A stretch of 64,000 nucleotides of DNA from Pseudomonas sp. WN033. Lineage in GTDB: Bacteria; Pseudomonadota; Gammaproteobacteria; Pseudomonadales; Pseudomonadaceae. The stretch covers positions 310,001 to 374,000 of the forward strand of contig NSKG01000003.1 in the NCBI GenBank assembly GCA_002287035.1, written 5' to 3'. The notes under the pieces are model-generated. The model was not told where the DNA came from. It did no database searches and saw nothing but the letters and a program-made list of their open reading frames with translations. The position numbers and the translations under genes were made by a program. This document shows positions 44,771 to 53,832 of the stretch, piece by piece (positions within the stretch are counted from its first letter, which is position 1; every line of letters begins with the position of its first letter).

Positions 44771-46240
44771 ATGCCGCAATCGACCCCGGACTATGTCGTT
44801 GTCAACACCGCTTCAGCTGCGGTAGACCGCCTGGCTGCACTTTACCGGCAGGCAACCAAGGCTTTGGGCCAGGCCTTGCATTTGTATTTGCACGAACGGC
44901 GGCAGCCGAGTGCCGAGCAATTGCGTCAGTTCTGCTACCCGGCGCTGCGCCTGACCTATGCCGCCCATAGCGAACCCCCGGCCACGGTCCGGGCCTTTGC
45001 CCGGGTGCAGATACCTGGGACCTATGCGGTGACCGTTACCCATCCGGAGGCTTTTCGCAGTTACCTGCTGGAACAGCTGGAACCGCTGCTGAAGGACTTC
45101 GAGGTGCGTCTGGAAGTTGGGCTCAGTGATCAGCCGATTCCTTACCCCTATGTGCTGGCCTATGACGAACTGTCGCGCTCCGGAGTTGCCGCTGGCGAGC
45201 TGGCGCGGGTGTTTCCCGGAACCGATCTGTCGGCGATCAGCGACAATGCCGCCGACGGGCTGGATGACTGGACCCAGATGGACCCCTTGCCGCTGGCGCT
45301 GTTCGATGGGGCGCGGGTGGATTTTTCATTGCGCCGGCTAGTGCACTACACCGGCAGCGACTGGCAGCACGTGCAGCCCTGGATCCTGTTGACCAACTAT
45401 CATCGCTACGTCGACCAGTTCATCCGCTATGGCATGGACATGCTGCTCAGCGAGTCGCGCTTCACTGCGCTGGTGTTGCCGGGCAACGTGCTGATCGAGC
45501 GCGGCATGGCCGAGGATGACATGCAGGCTGTGGTCGACAGCGTGGCCTGGCACCGCTTTCAGATGCCGGCCTACCACCTGCTGGCCAGCGATGGCGATGG
45601 CATCACCCTGGTCAACATCGGCGTCGGGCCGTCCAACGCCAAGAACATCACCGACCACCTGGCGGTGCTGCGCCCGCATTGCTGGCTGATGATCGGCCAC
45701 TGTGGCGGGTTGCGCCAATCCCAGGCGATTGGCGACTACGTGCTGGCCCATGCCTATATGCGCCGCGATGGCATCCTCGACCGGCTGTTGCCGCCACATA
45801 TCCCGTTGCCGGCCCTGGCCGAAGTGCAGCAGGCGCTGCAGGCGGCTGCGGCACTGGTCACCGGTGATCAGGGCGACGCCCTCAAGCGTCGGCTACGCAC
45901 CGGCACGGTACTGACCTACGATGATCGCAACTGGGAACTGCGCTGGGCTCAGGAGCGACCGCTGATCAATCAGGCCAGAGCCGTGGCGGTGGATATGGAA
46001 AGCGGCACCATCGCCGCCCAGGGCTATCGCTTGAGGGTGCCCTATGGCACCTTGCTGTGCGTGTCCGACAAGCCGCTGCACAGCGAGATCAAGTTGCCGG
46101 GCGCGGCCGGGGCCTTCTATCAACGGGCGGTCAGCCAGCACCTGCATATCGGTATCGCGGCACTGGATCTGCTGCGCAGCCAGGTCAACTCACTGCATTC
46201 GCGTAAGCTGCGCAGTTTTGATGAGCCGCCGTTTCGCTGA
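44771..46240 (+). CDS. amn: AMP nucleosidase
   Basis: A 489-residue enzyme that splits AMP to adenine and ribose-5-phosphate. The N-terminal AMP nucleosidase domain is followed by a nucleoside-phosphorylase-like catalytic half. That half includes GVGPSNAKNITDHLAVLRPH, MIGHCGGLRQSQAIGDYVLA and DMESGTIAAQGYRLRVPYG. Length is close to E. coli Amn (484). ACAGGAG eight bases upstream supports the ATG at 44771 over one nine codons earlier. It probably helps balance adenylate pools. Confidence 0.93.
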   Translation: MPQSTPDYVVVNTASAAVDRLAALYRQATKALGQALHLYLHERRQPSAEQLRQFCYPALRLTYAAHSEPPATVRAFARVQIPGTYAVTVTHPEAFRSYLLEQLEPLLKDFEVRLEVGLSDQPIPYPYVLAYDELSRSGVAAGELARVFPGTDLSAISDNAADGLDDWTQMDPLPLALFDGARVDFSLRRLVHYTGSDWQHVQPWILLTNYHRYVDQFIRYGMDMLLSESRFTALVLPGNVLIERGMAEDDMQAVVDSVAWHRFQMPAYHLLASDGDGITLVNIGVGPSNAKNITDHLAVLRPHCWLMIGHCGGLRQSQAIGDYVLAHAYMRRDGILDRLLPPHIPLPALAEVQQALQAAAALVTGDQGDALKRRLRTGTVLTYDDRNWELRWAQERPLINQARAVAVDMESGTIAAQGYRLRVPYGTLLCVSDKPLHSEIKLPGAAGAFYQRAVSQHLHIGIAALDLLRSQVNSLHSRKLRSFDEPPFR

Positions 46241-46247
46241 AGCAAGT

Positions 46248-47408
46248 TCAGGGGCGTGCGGGTTGCAAACAGAACTGCTCAATCAGCCCGCGCAAAATCT
46301 TCACCGTCGGCTCAATCCGATCCAGAGCCAGAAACTCGTCCGGCTGGTGGGCCTGGTCGATGTCGCCGGGGCCGAGAATCAGGGTCTGCATGCCGAGCTG
46401 GTTGAGGTAGGGGCCTTCGGTGGCGAAGGCCACGCTACCGGCGCTGTGCCCGGTCAATCGCTCGCAGGCGGCAACGATGGGCGCATCGGCGGCGGTTTCA
46501 AAGGCCGGGACGCCCGGGAACAGCGGTTGATAGTCGATCTGGACCTGGCGTTCGGCGGCAATCGGGGCGAGCCGGGCGTGGATCGCTGCGCGCAGTTCGT
46601 CACCGTCCATGCCCGGTAGTGGACGGATATCGAACTCCAGCGCGCACTTGGCACAGATCCGGTTAGGGTTGTCACCGCCGTGGATGCAGCCCAGGTTCAT
46701 GGTCGGGGTTGGTACGCTGAACAGCGGGTTGTTCCAGCGTTTCTGCCAGGCGCTGCGCAGCTCCAGCAGATCGCTGATCACCACATGCATGGCTTCAATG
46801 GCATTGCGCCCGAGGCTGGGGTCGGAGGAGTGGCCGGCCTGGCCGATAATGTCGATCCGCTCCATCATGATGCCCTTGTGCACGCGGATTGGCCTGAGCC
46901 CGGTGGGCTCGCCGATCACCGCATGCCGGGCCTTGGGCTGGCCGCTGGCAGCCAGTGCCCGGGCACCGCTCATGGAGCTTTCCTCATCGGCGGTGGCGAG
47001 TACGATCAACGGCTGCTGAAAGGGCTGGTCGGCATAGTCCTTGACTGCTTCGATGATCAGCGGGAAAAAGCCTTTCATGTCACAACTGCCCAGGCCATAC
47101 CAGCGGTTATCGGCTTCGGTCAGGGCGAACGGCTCGTGGCGCCAGCGTTCGGGGTTGCAGGGCACTGTATCGGTATGCCCGGCCAGTACCAGCCCGCCGG
47201 GGCCAGAGCCCAGGGTGGCGATCAGGTTGGCCTTGCCGGGTTGGCCGGCGATTGGCTGGATATCACAGGCAAAGCCCAGTTGGCCGAGCCAGTCGGCGAG
47301 CAGATGAATGACGCCCAGATTGGACTGATCAAGGTCGGCCTGGGTACAACTGATCGAGGGGGCGGCGAGCAGGGCAGCGAATTGCTGCTTGAGGCTGGGC
47401 AATGACAT
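46248..47408 (-). CDS. argE: Acetylornithine deacetylase ArgE
   Basis: A 386-residue M20-family metallohydrolase that frees ornithine from N-acetylornithine. Zinc-site motifs are VLAGHTDTVP, GLGSCDMKGFFPLI and TADEESSMSGARA. The late His lies in the C-terminal part. Its start lies seven bases after a long RNA hairpin that includes the likely ribosome-binding AGGGA. Convergent with amn, seven bases apart. Confidence 0.92.
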   Translation of the reverse strand: MSLPSLKQQFAALLAAPSISCTQADLDQSNLGVIHLLADWLGQLGFACDIQPIAGQPGKANLIATLGSGPGGLVLAGHTDTVPCNPERWRHEPFALTEADNRWYGLGSCDMKGFFPLIIEAVKDYADQPFQQPLIVLATADEESSMSGARALAASGQPKARHAVIGEPTGLRPIRVHKGIMMERIDIIGQAGHSSDPSLGRNAIEAMHVVISDLLELRSAWQKRWNNPLFSVPTPTMNLGCIHGGDNPNRICAKCALEFDIRPLPGMDGDELRAAIHARLAPIAAERQVQIDYQPLFPGVPAFETAADAPIVAACERLTGHSAGSVAFATEGPYLNQLGMQTLILGPGDIDQAHQPDEFLALDRIEPTVKILRGLIEQFCLQPARP

Positions 47409-47415
47409 GGTGGAT

Positions 47416-47456
47416 CCCTGACAACGTAAGCTGGGTTTCAGCTTACGCCGTCAGGG
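47416..47456 (-). promoter_or_regulatory. 18-bp RNA hairpin overlapping the argE ribosome-binding site
   Basis: On the minus-strand transcript CCCUGACGGCGUAAGCUG can pair with CAGCUUACGUUGUCAGGG across a five-base AAACC loop, including two G-U pairs, giving a continuous 18-bp stem. The 3' arm contains AGGG, the best Shine-Dalgarno for argE. There is no T run, so translation control or transcript processing is more likely than termination. Confidence 0.65.
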
Positions 47457-47464
47457 CCCCAGCG

Positions 47465-48721
47465 TCAGCCGAAAATCCCGCTAAGGATGAAGAAGTACAG
47501 AATCGACAGACCGGCACCGGCTGGCAGGGTGATGACCCAGGAACTGAAGATGGTGCCGACCACCCGCAGGTTCAGTGCGGCGATGCCGCGCGCCATACCA
47601 ACACCCAGAACCGCGCCGACCAGAGTGTGGGTGGTGGAGATTGGCAGCCCCAGGCCCGAGGCGCCAACCACGGTGGTGGCGGTGGCCAGTTCAGCGGCAA
47701 AACCGCGGCTCGGGGTCAGTTCGGTGATGTGCCGGCCGATGGTGGCGATTACGCGATAGCCATAGGTAGCCAGACCGACCACGATACCGGCGGCGCCGAG
47801 CAGCAGCACCCAGCCGGGCACCAGAGAACGGGCCGCGATTTCACCAGTCTGCAGAACGCCGACAATGGCAGCCAGCGGACCAACGGCGTTGGCCACGTCG
47901 TTGGAGCCGTGGGCGAAGGCCATGGCACAGGCGGTGAAGATCATCAGTACTGCAAAGACCTTTTCCACACTGGCGAAATGGAAGTCCTTGTCGGCCTCCG
48001 GGTCGGCCTTGATCCGGGTCAGCAGGGCCACGCCCAGCGCGGTGATCAGCAGCCCGACCAGTACCGCCAGACCAAAGCTCTGCCAGTTGTTCAGGTCCAG
48101 ACCCACATGCTTGAGGCCTTTGGTCACAGTCATCAGGGTGACGATGAAGCCGACGGCGAACATGTAGTAGGGCACGTAGCGCTTGGCGTTGCGGAACGGC
48201 TCCTCGGTATCAAGGATTAGTTTGTGCACGCTCATGAAGATCAGGAAGGCGACTACCCCGGACAACGTCGGCGAGATCACCCAGCTGGCAACAATCGGTA
48301 CCACACCGGACCAGTTGACCGCTTCCATGGAGACGCCAACGGCGCCGAAGCCGATGACCGCGCCAACAATGGAGTGGGTGGTGGAGACCGGCCAGCCCTT
48401 GATCGAGGCGATCAGCAGCCAGGTGCCGGCGGCCAGCAACGCCGCCAACATGCCGAAGATCATCTGCTCCGGGCTGATCATGCTGGAATCGAGAATGCCG
48501 CTGCGAATGGTTTGGGTAACCGAGCCGCCGGCCAGATAGGCACCGAGAAACTCGAAGACCATGGCGATGATGATCGCCTGCTTGATGGTCAATGCCCGTG
48601 AGCCGACCGAGGTGCCCATGGCATTGGCAACGTCGTTTGCGCCTACCCCCCAGGCCATGAAGAAACCGAAGAGGCAGGCCAGGATGAGCAGGGTAGTGCC
48701 GTATTCTGCGATAAGAGTCAT
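47465..48721 (-). CDS. pit: Low-affinity inorganic phosphate transporter (Pit family)
   Basis: A 418-residue membrane carrier with the duplicated PiT signature GANDVANAMGTSVGSRALT near residue 25 and GSNDVANAVGPLAAI near 270. About ten helices are visible. It imports metal-phosphate with protons. It follows the DUF47 gene by 28 bases on the same strand, the usual pairing of a Pit carrier with its regulator. Confidence 0.93.
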   Translation of the reverse strand: MTLIAEYGTTLLILACLFGFFMAWGVGANDVANAMGTSVGSRALTIKQAIIIAMVFEFLGAYLAGGSVTQTIRSGILDSSMISPEQMIFGMLAALLAAGTWLLIASIKGWPVSTTHSIVGAVIGFGAVGVSMEAVNWSGVVPIVASWVISPTLSGVVAFLIFMSVHKLILDTEEPFRNAKRYVPYYMFAVGFIVTLMTVTKGLKHVGLDLNNWQSFGLAVLVGLLITALGVALLTRIKADPEADKDFHFASVEKVFAVLMIFTACAMAFAHGSNDVANAVGPLAAIVGVLQTGEIAARSLVPGWVLLLGAAGIVVGLATYGYRVIATIGRHITELTPSRGFAAELATATTVVGASGLGLPISTTHTLVGAVLGVGMARGIAALNLRVVGTIFSSWVITLPAGAGLSILYFFILSGIFG

Positions 48722-48749
48722 AGTGAAAATCTCTGCGCGGTAGCGGGAC

Positions 48750-49427
48750 TCAGCGAGCCATTAGCAGTTCCAGGCGGTTACCGACGCGCTCGGCGCGGTC
48801 GGCGACATCACCGATCCATTCGATGATCTGATAGAGGAACATCACATCGACAGGAGGCATGTCTTTTTCCAGCTTGAATAGCTCGGCACGCAGTTTGACC
48901 TGCATACGGTCGGTGTCGCGCTCGATGTCTTCGAGCTCGATAACCAGTTTTTCCACCAGAGTGACTTCACGGCCGGCAAAGCCGGTTTCCAGCAGCTCGT
49001 CCAGCTCGTTCATGGCCTTGAGCGCCTGGGCGGCGGCATCGACTGAACGTTGAACGAAGACCAGAAAGGCTGGTTGCAGGGTGGCCGGGATAGTCATGTT
49101 GCGGCCCAGCATCAGGCCGGCGATATCCTTGGCGCGGTTGGCCACTTTGTCCTGTACACTGAGCAGTTCCAGCAGGTCCGAACGCGGCACTGGCAGGAAC
49201 AGGCTTTTGGGCAGATGAATCCGCACATCCTTTTTCAGCTTGTCGGCTTCGTGTTCCAGTTGCACGATCCTTTGCTGAACCTGTTCAGCCGCTTGCCAGT
49301 CGTCGGCAAATACCGCTTCGATGAAGGGCACGAGCTGTGCGGCGCATTCATGGGCCTTGGCAATATGCTGCTGCATCGGACCGATCGGTGAGCGGCCGAA
49401 CAGTTTGATGAAAGGATTGTTGGGCAT
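48750..49427 (-). CDS. DUF47 / PhoU-like phosphate transport accessory protein
   Basis: A 225-residue all-helical protein of the TIGR00153 group. It starts MPNNPFIKLFGRSPIGPMQQ and includes VQQRIVQLEHEADKLKKDVR and MFLYQIIEWIGDVADRAER, which resemble PhoU bundles. It is thought to regulate the Pit carrier encoded just downstream. The ATG at 49427 follows GGAGG; a frame running 20 codons further upstream is not favoured. Confidence 0.9.
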   Translation of the reverse strand: MPNNPFIKLFGRSPIGPMQQHIAKAHECAAQLVPFIEAVFADDWQAAEQVQQRIVQLEHEADKLKKDVRIHLPKSLFLPVPRSDLLELLSVQDKVANRAKDIAGLMLGRNMTIPATLQPAFLVFVQRSVDAAAQALKAMNELDELLETGFAGREVTLVEKLVIELEDIERDTDRMQVKLRAELFKLEKDMPPVDVMFLYQIIEWIGDVADRAERVGNRLELLMAR

Positions 49428-49563
49428 GGCGCCTCCAGGGTTAGTGAGGCGCAAAATTATAGGTGCTGAGACCGCCAACGTCATCAAAATGCCGTGGATT
49501 GGTCATTTCTATGTCATTTTTTGCCGCGCTAACCGATGAGTGGCAAGGCCTTTAGAGAGACAC

Positions 49564-50967
49564 ATGGTTAAAGAAACCGAAATCAAGCTGCGCGTCAGCC
49601 CCGCAACTCTGGACGCGCTGCGTGAGCATCCGCTGCTGAATGAGCGGCGGCAGGGCGACTGGCAGACCAGTACCCTGTACAACCAGTATTACGACAGTGC
49701 CGAGCGGGCCCTGTCCACGGCTCGGGTTGCCCTGCGCCTGCGGCGTGATGGCGAGCAGTTCATTCAGACCCTGAAAAGCCGTGGCCAGAGCATTGCCGGA
49801 TTGTCCGAACGCAATGAATGGGATTGGTACCTGAGTCAGCCAGCGCTGGACTTGAACCTGCTGGATGACCAGTGCTGGCCCCAGGCACTGGCCGAGCTGG
49901 ACAAGACGCAACTGCAGCCAGTGTTCACCACTGATTTTCAGCGCACCCGGGCAATGCTGTGCTGGGAACGGGACGGCGAGTCGATTGAGGTCGAGGCCGC
50001 GCTGGATCTGGGCAAGGTTCTGGCTGGTGAGCGTGAGGAGCCGATCTGCGAGCTGGAGCTGGAAATTCGCCAGGGCCCGGCCGAGGCCTTGCTGGAACTG
50101 GCCCAGGCGCTGGCTACCGATCTGCCGCTGATGCCTTGTGATATCAGCAAGGCCGAGCGTGGCTACCGGTTGTTCGATCCGGCCAGTTACGAGCTGCGCC
50201 CGGCGGCGCCGGACTGGCAGCCAACCACAGCAGTGGATGAGGTGATCCATCATGGCGGCTGGCAGTTGTTGGGCCAGACCCAACGCTTGGCCGAGCAGTA
50301 TCGGCATACCCGGCAGTGGAAGCTGTTCCGTGAACTGAGCCAGCAACTGGCCGAGCTGCGAGCCTATTTTGGCGTGTTCGACCTGGGCATGCCACGCTCG
50401 GCGACGGCGCCCTTTATCGCGCCGCTGGATGCGCTGTTGCAGCGTTTCCGGCCGCTGGTGCTGGCCGGTTGGGCCGATGATCAGGATGGTCAGGCCGCCC
50501 GTGATGCGGCGCCGGAGGTGTTCGATCAGGCTGTCGCCGAGCCGGCTTGGGGCCAGTTGTTTATTGGTCTGGCGTTGTGGTTGCAGCGGCGCCAATGGTG
50601 CCAGGGCCGGCCGCCACGCGGTGACAAGGTTGGCCAACTGGAACTGGCGCGCTGGCTGCTGGCCGCCTGTGCCAAGGACATTCAGGAGTTGCGGGTGCCG
50701 CATGCCAATGACCCTGATGGCATGGCTAGCGAGTGGGTAGATCAGTTGCCGCGGCTCGGGCGTCTGCACTTTTTGCTGGTCAACTTCCGCCGCTGGCTGG
50801 AGGTGCCCGAGGCCGACCGGTTGTACGGTGAACTCAACAAGCTGCAGGCGCTGCTTGAGCAGTATCCTCTGGTTGAGGCCGAACAGCGCCCGGCGCTGCT
50901 CGCTGCCTTGCGCAAACAGGGCCAGCGGGTACGCCGGCTGGATGCCTGGCGTGAACTGAATAATTAA
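49564..50967 (+). CDS. ygiF: CYTH-CHAD inorganic triphosphatase (YgiF-like)
   Basis: A 467-residue protein. The N-terminal CYTH domain carries the hallmark ETEIKLRVSP at the start and paired acidic/basic strands (VALRLRRDGEQFIQTLKS, CELELEIRQGPAEALLEL). The C-terminal helical CHAD domain covers about 215-465. The enzyme hydrolyses tripolyphosphate and CHAD may bind polyphosphate. It lies divergent from the DUF47-pit pair, so phosphate functions cluster here. Confidence 0.9.
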   Translation: MVKETEIKLRVSPATLDALREHPLLNERRQGDWQTSTLYNQYYDSAERALSTARVALRLRRDGEQFIQTLKSRGQSIAGLSERNEWDWYLSQPALDLNLLDDQCWPQALAELDKTQLQPVFTTDFQRTRAMLCWERDGESIEVEAALDLGKVLAGEREEPICELELEIRQGPAEALLELAQALATDLPLMPCDISKAERGYRLFDPASYELRPAAPDWQPTTAVDEVIHHGGWQLLGQTQRLAEQYRHTRQWKLFRELSQQLAELRAYFGVFDLGMPRSATAPFIAPLDALLQRFRPLVLAGWADDQDGQAARDAAPEVFDQAVAEPAWGQLFIGLALWLQRRQWCQGRPPRGDKVGQLELARWLLAACAKDIQELRVPHANDPDGMASEWVDQLPRLGRLHFLLVNFRRWLEVPEADRLYGELNKLQALLEQYPLVEAEQRPALLAALRKQGQRVRRLDAWRELNN

Positions 50968-51031
50968 GGCTCTGACGGCAAGCCGATCACAAGCCGGTAA
51001 TGGATCTGGAACATAAGGATAAGGGGTGTGC

Positions 51032-52831
51032 ATGAACAGTCTGGCTGACCTGTACCTGCCTGGCCAGGAACGGCCACTGGATTTGGCCGATATCCTCAAG
51101 GTGCTGGTGGCCCAGGGTCGGCTGGATCTTGAAAGTGCCGAGCAGCTCAGCGCGCTGCGTCGCTCGGCCACCGGCGATACCGCCAAACTGCATCCGCTGG
51201 AGTTCATTGCCAGCCAGAATCCGGCTGATCTGGCCAGGCCGGACCGAACGCTGGATCTGGAAACCATGAGCCGCTGGCTGGCCGAGGAAGCCGGCCAGCC
51301 GTTCTATCGGATCGACCCGCTGAAAATCAACGTCGCGGCTATCACCCCGTTGATGTCCTTCGCCTTTGCCCAGCGGCACAAGATTCTGGCTGTCGAGGTC
51401 AACGAACGCGAAGTCACCATCGCCAGCGCCCAGCCGTTTGTCAGCAGTTGGGAGCCGAACCTGCACCATGTGCTCAAGCGCGAGATTCGCCGGGTGGTGG
51501 CCAGCCCAGCGGATATCCAGCGCTATTCGGTCGAATTCTACCGGCTGGCGCGCTCGGTCAGCGGTGCCAATGCCAGCGATCAGAAGCTCAGCGCGGTCGG
51601 CAACTTCGAGCAGCTTTTGAACCTGGGCAGCATGAGCCAGGAGCCGGACGCCAACGACGCTCACGTAGTAAACATTGTTGACTGGCTGTTTCAGTACGCC
51701 TTCGAGCAGCGTGCCAGTGATATCCACATCGAGCCGCGGCGCGATACCGGCAGCGTCCGGCTGCGCATCGACGGGGTATTGCACACGGTCTATCAGTTCC
51801 CGTTGCAGGTTGCGGTGGCGGTGGTCAGCCGGCTGAAAACCCTGGGCCGGATGAATGTGGCCGAGAAGCGCAAGCCGCAGGATGGTCGGGTCAAGACCAA
51901 GTCGCCGCAGGGCAACGAGATCGAACTGCGATTGTCGACCCTGCCGACCGCCTTCGGCGAGAAGATGGTGATGCGGATCTTCGACCCTGATGTACTGCTG
52001 CGCAGCTTCGATCAGCTTGGCTTTTCGGCGGAGGATCAGCGCCGCTGGCAGGGCATGGTGACCCAGCCCAACGGTATCGTGCTGGTCACCGGCCCGACCG
52101 GATCGGGCAAGACCACCACCCTGTATACCACGCTCAAGCAACTGGCGACCCCTGAGGTCAACGTCTGCACCATCGAAGATCCGATCGAGATGGTCGAGGA
52201 CAGCTTCAACCAGATGCAGGTCCAGCACAATATTGAGCTGACCTTCGCCAGCGGGGTCCGGGCCCTTATGCGGCAGGACCCGGACATCATCATGATCGGT
52301 GAGATTCGTGATCTGGAAACCGCCGAGATGGCGATTCAGGCGGCGCTGACCGGACATCTGGTGCTGTCGACCCTGCATACCAACGATGCGCCCAGTGCGA
52401 TCAGTCGACTGATCGAGCTGGGGGTACCAGCCTACCTGTTGCGCGCCACTATCCTCGGGGTCATGGCCCAGCGCCTGGTGCGCACTCTGTGCCCGCATTG
52501 CAAGGCGCCGACCGAGGTCGACGCCGATGCCTGGAGTGAGCTGACCAAGCCCTGGAATGCACCATTGCCGAGCCAGGCACACAAGCCGGTAGGTTGTCCG
52601 CAATGTCGGGAAACTGGCTACCGCGGACGCGCCGGGGTGTACGAGCTGATGCCGCTGAGTGATGGCCTGCGGGCGCTGATCCAGGCCGACACCGACCTCA
52701 GTGCGCTGCGTCGTCAGTCCTACAAGGAAGGGATGCACAGTCTGCGCCTGTCCGGCGCGCAAAAGGTTGCCGCCGGACTGACCACCATTGAGGAGGTGTT
52801 ACGGGTGACGCCGACCAGTCAGCAACGTTAG
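51032..52831 (+). CDS. Orphan GspE/PulE-family secretion ATPase
   Basis: A 599-residue type II/IV-pilus ATPase. The N-terminal MshEN-like part covers about 1-180. The N2E core begins SDIHIEPRRDTGSVRLRIDG. Walker A is GPTGSGKTTT, the Asp box TIEDPIEM and Walker B IIMIGEIRDLETAE. A zinc finger follows with CPHCKAP and CPQCRETGY. All ATPase motifs look intact. No gspC-M or pil genes flank it, so it must act with a machine encoded elsewhere. ATG at 51032 is preferred to a GTG two codons before. Confidence 0.9.
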   Translation: MNSLADLYLPGQERPLDLADILKVLVAQGRLDLESAEQLSALRRSATGDTAKLHPLEFIASQNPADLARPDRTLDLETMSRWLAEEAGQPFYRIDPLKINVAAITPLMSFAFAQRHKILAVEVNEREVTIASAQPFVSSWEPNLHHVLKREIRRVVASPADIQRYSVEFYRLARSVSGANASDQKLSAVGNFEQLLNLGSMSQEPDANDAHVVNIVDWLFQYAFEQRASDIHIEPRRDTGSVRLRIDGVLHTVYQFPLQVAVAVVSRLKTLGRMNVAEKRKPQDGRVKTKSPQGNEIELRLSTLPTAFGEKMVMRIFDPDVLLRSFDQLGFSAEDQRRWQGMVTQPNGIVLVTGPTGSGKTTTLYTTLKQLATPEVNVCTIEDPIEMVEDSFNQMQVQHNIELTFASGVRALMRQDPDIIMIGEIRDLETAEMAIQAALTGHLVLSTLHTNDAPSAISRLIELGVPAYLLRATILGVMAQRLVRTLCPHCKAPTEVDADAWSELTKPWNAPLPSQAHKPVGCPQCRETGYRGRAGVYELMPLSDGLRALIQADTDLSALRRQSYKEGMHSLRLSGAQKVAAGLTTIEEVLRVTPTSQQR

Positions 52832-52882
52832 AGGGGAGCGGGGTGGTTCGGGTAGAATGGCGCCGATCAACCGGAGCCTGCC

Positions 52883-53725
52883 ATGAACTACCGTCACAGC
52901 TATCACGCCGGCAACCATGCCGATGTCCTCAAGCACGCCATCTTGCTGCGCATGCTGCAACTGTTGCAGCGCAAGGAGGCGCCACTGTGTTATCTGGACA
53001 GCCACGCCGGCACCGCGCTGTACGATCTGAGCAGCGAGCAGGCCGGTAAGACCGGCGAGTATCGGGATGGGATCGGCCGTTTGTGGTCGCGTGAAGACTT
53101 ACCAGCATTGCTGGCCGGCTACCGCGAGGCAGTGGCTCGACATAACCCCGATGGTCAACTGCGCCTGTATCCGGGTTCACCGCAACTGCTGGCCGATCAT
53201 CTGCGCGAGCAGGATCGGATGATCCTCAGTGAACTGCATCCCGAAGATGCCGCGACCCTGAAACAGCATTTTGCTGCTCAAGCGCACATCGCCGTGCATC
53301 AGCGCGACGGCTATGAACTGCCCAAGGCCTTTTTGCCCGTGGCGGAAAAGCGGGCGTTGTGGCTGCTCGATCCGCCGTTCGAGAAAGGTGATGACCTGCA
53401 GCGCTGCGTTCAGGCTATTCAGACCGGCATCCAGCGCATGCGTCAGACCGTGGTCGCCTTGTGGTATCCGATCAAGGATGAACGTCAGCTCAAGGCGTTC
53501 TACCAGCATATGGCCGAGGCTGGTTTGCCCAAGGTGTTGCGGGTGGAACTGAGTGTGCGACCGACCGATACCAGTCTGGGGCTCAACGGCTCGGGGCTGA
53601 TGCTGGTCAATCCGCCCTGGCCGCTGTGGGAAGAACTGGAGCAGGTGTTGCCGTGGCTGAGCGAGACACTGGCGCAGTCCGGTTCCGGTAGCTGGCGGAT
53701 GGACTGGCTGGCCGGCGAACCCTGA
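52883..53725 (+). CDS. rlmJ: RlmJ 23S rRNA (adenine2030-N6)-methyltransferase
   Basis: A 280-residue enzyme starting MNYRHSYHAGNHADVLKHAI, the family hallmark. It continues with the SAM-site region YLDSHAGTALYDL and the catalytic LLDPPFEKGDDLQ (D-P-P-F in place of N-P-P-Y). A helical subdomain is inserted at about 50-95. It methylates A2030 of 23S rRNA. A REP pair follows 18 bases after the stop. Confidence 0.95.
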   Translation: MNYRHSYHAGNHADVLKHAILLRMLQLLQRKEAPLCYLDSHAGTALYDLSSEQAGKTGEYRDGIGRLWSREDLPALLAGYREAVARHNPDGQLRLYPGSPQLLADHLREQDRMILSELHPEDAATLKQHFAAQAHIAVHQRDGYELPKAFLPVAEKRALWLLDPPFEKGDDLQRCVQAIQTGIQRMRQTVVALWYPIKDERQLKAFYQHMAEAGLPKVLRVELSVRPTDTSLGLNGSGLMLVNPPWPLWEELEQVLPWLSETLAQSGSGSWRMDWLAGEP

Positions 53726-53743
53726 CATCCCTGCATCCCACCG

Positions 53744-53818
53744 GTAGGAGCGTCCGGCGGGCGCGAAACGTGTTGCCGGTTGCTGCAAAGCCTATTCGCG
53801 TTCGCAGAGCGCTCCTAC
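53744..53818. repeat. REP-type inverted pair
   Basis: GTAGGAGCG (53744-53752) and CGCTCCTAC (53810-53818) bound a 75-base GC-rich unit between the convergent rlmJ and saccharopine-dehydrogenase-like genes. It is the same class as the pair at 27640, with a different inner sequence. Confidence 0.8.
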
Positions 53819-53832
53819 CAGACAGAGGGGGA

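Noticed and set aside
49552..51267. 571-codon frame opposite the CYTH-CHAD gene
   Set aside because: Antisense shadow; spans the real intergenic gap and has no start signal or known motif.
50987..52762. 591-codon frame opposite the GspE-type ATPase
   Set aside because: Complement of conserved ATPase motifs, glutamine- and histidine-rich, with no recognisable domain.
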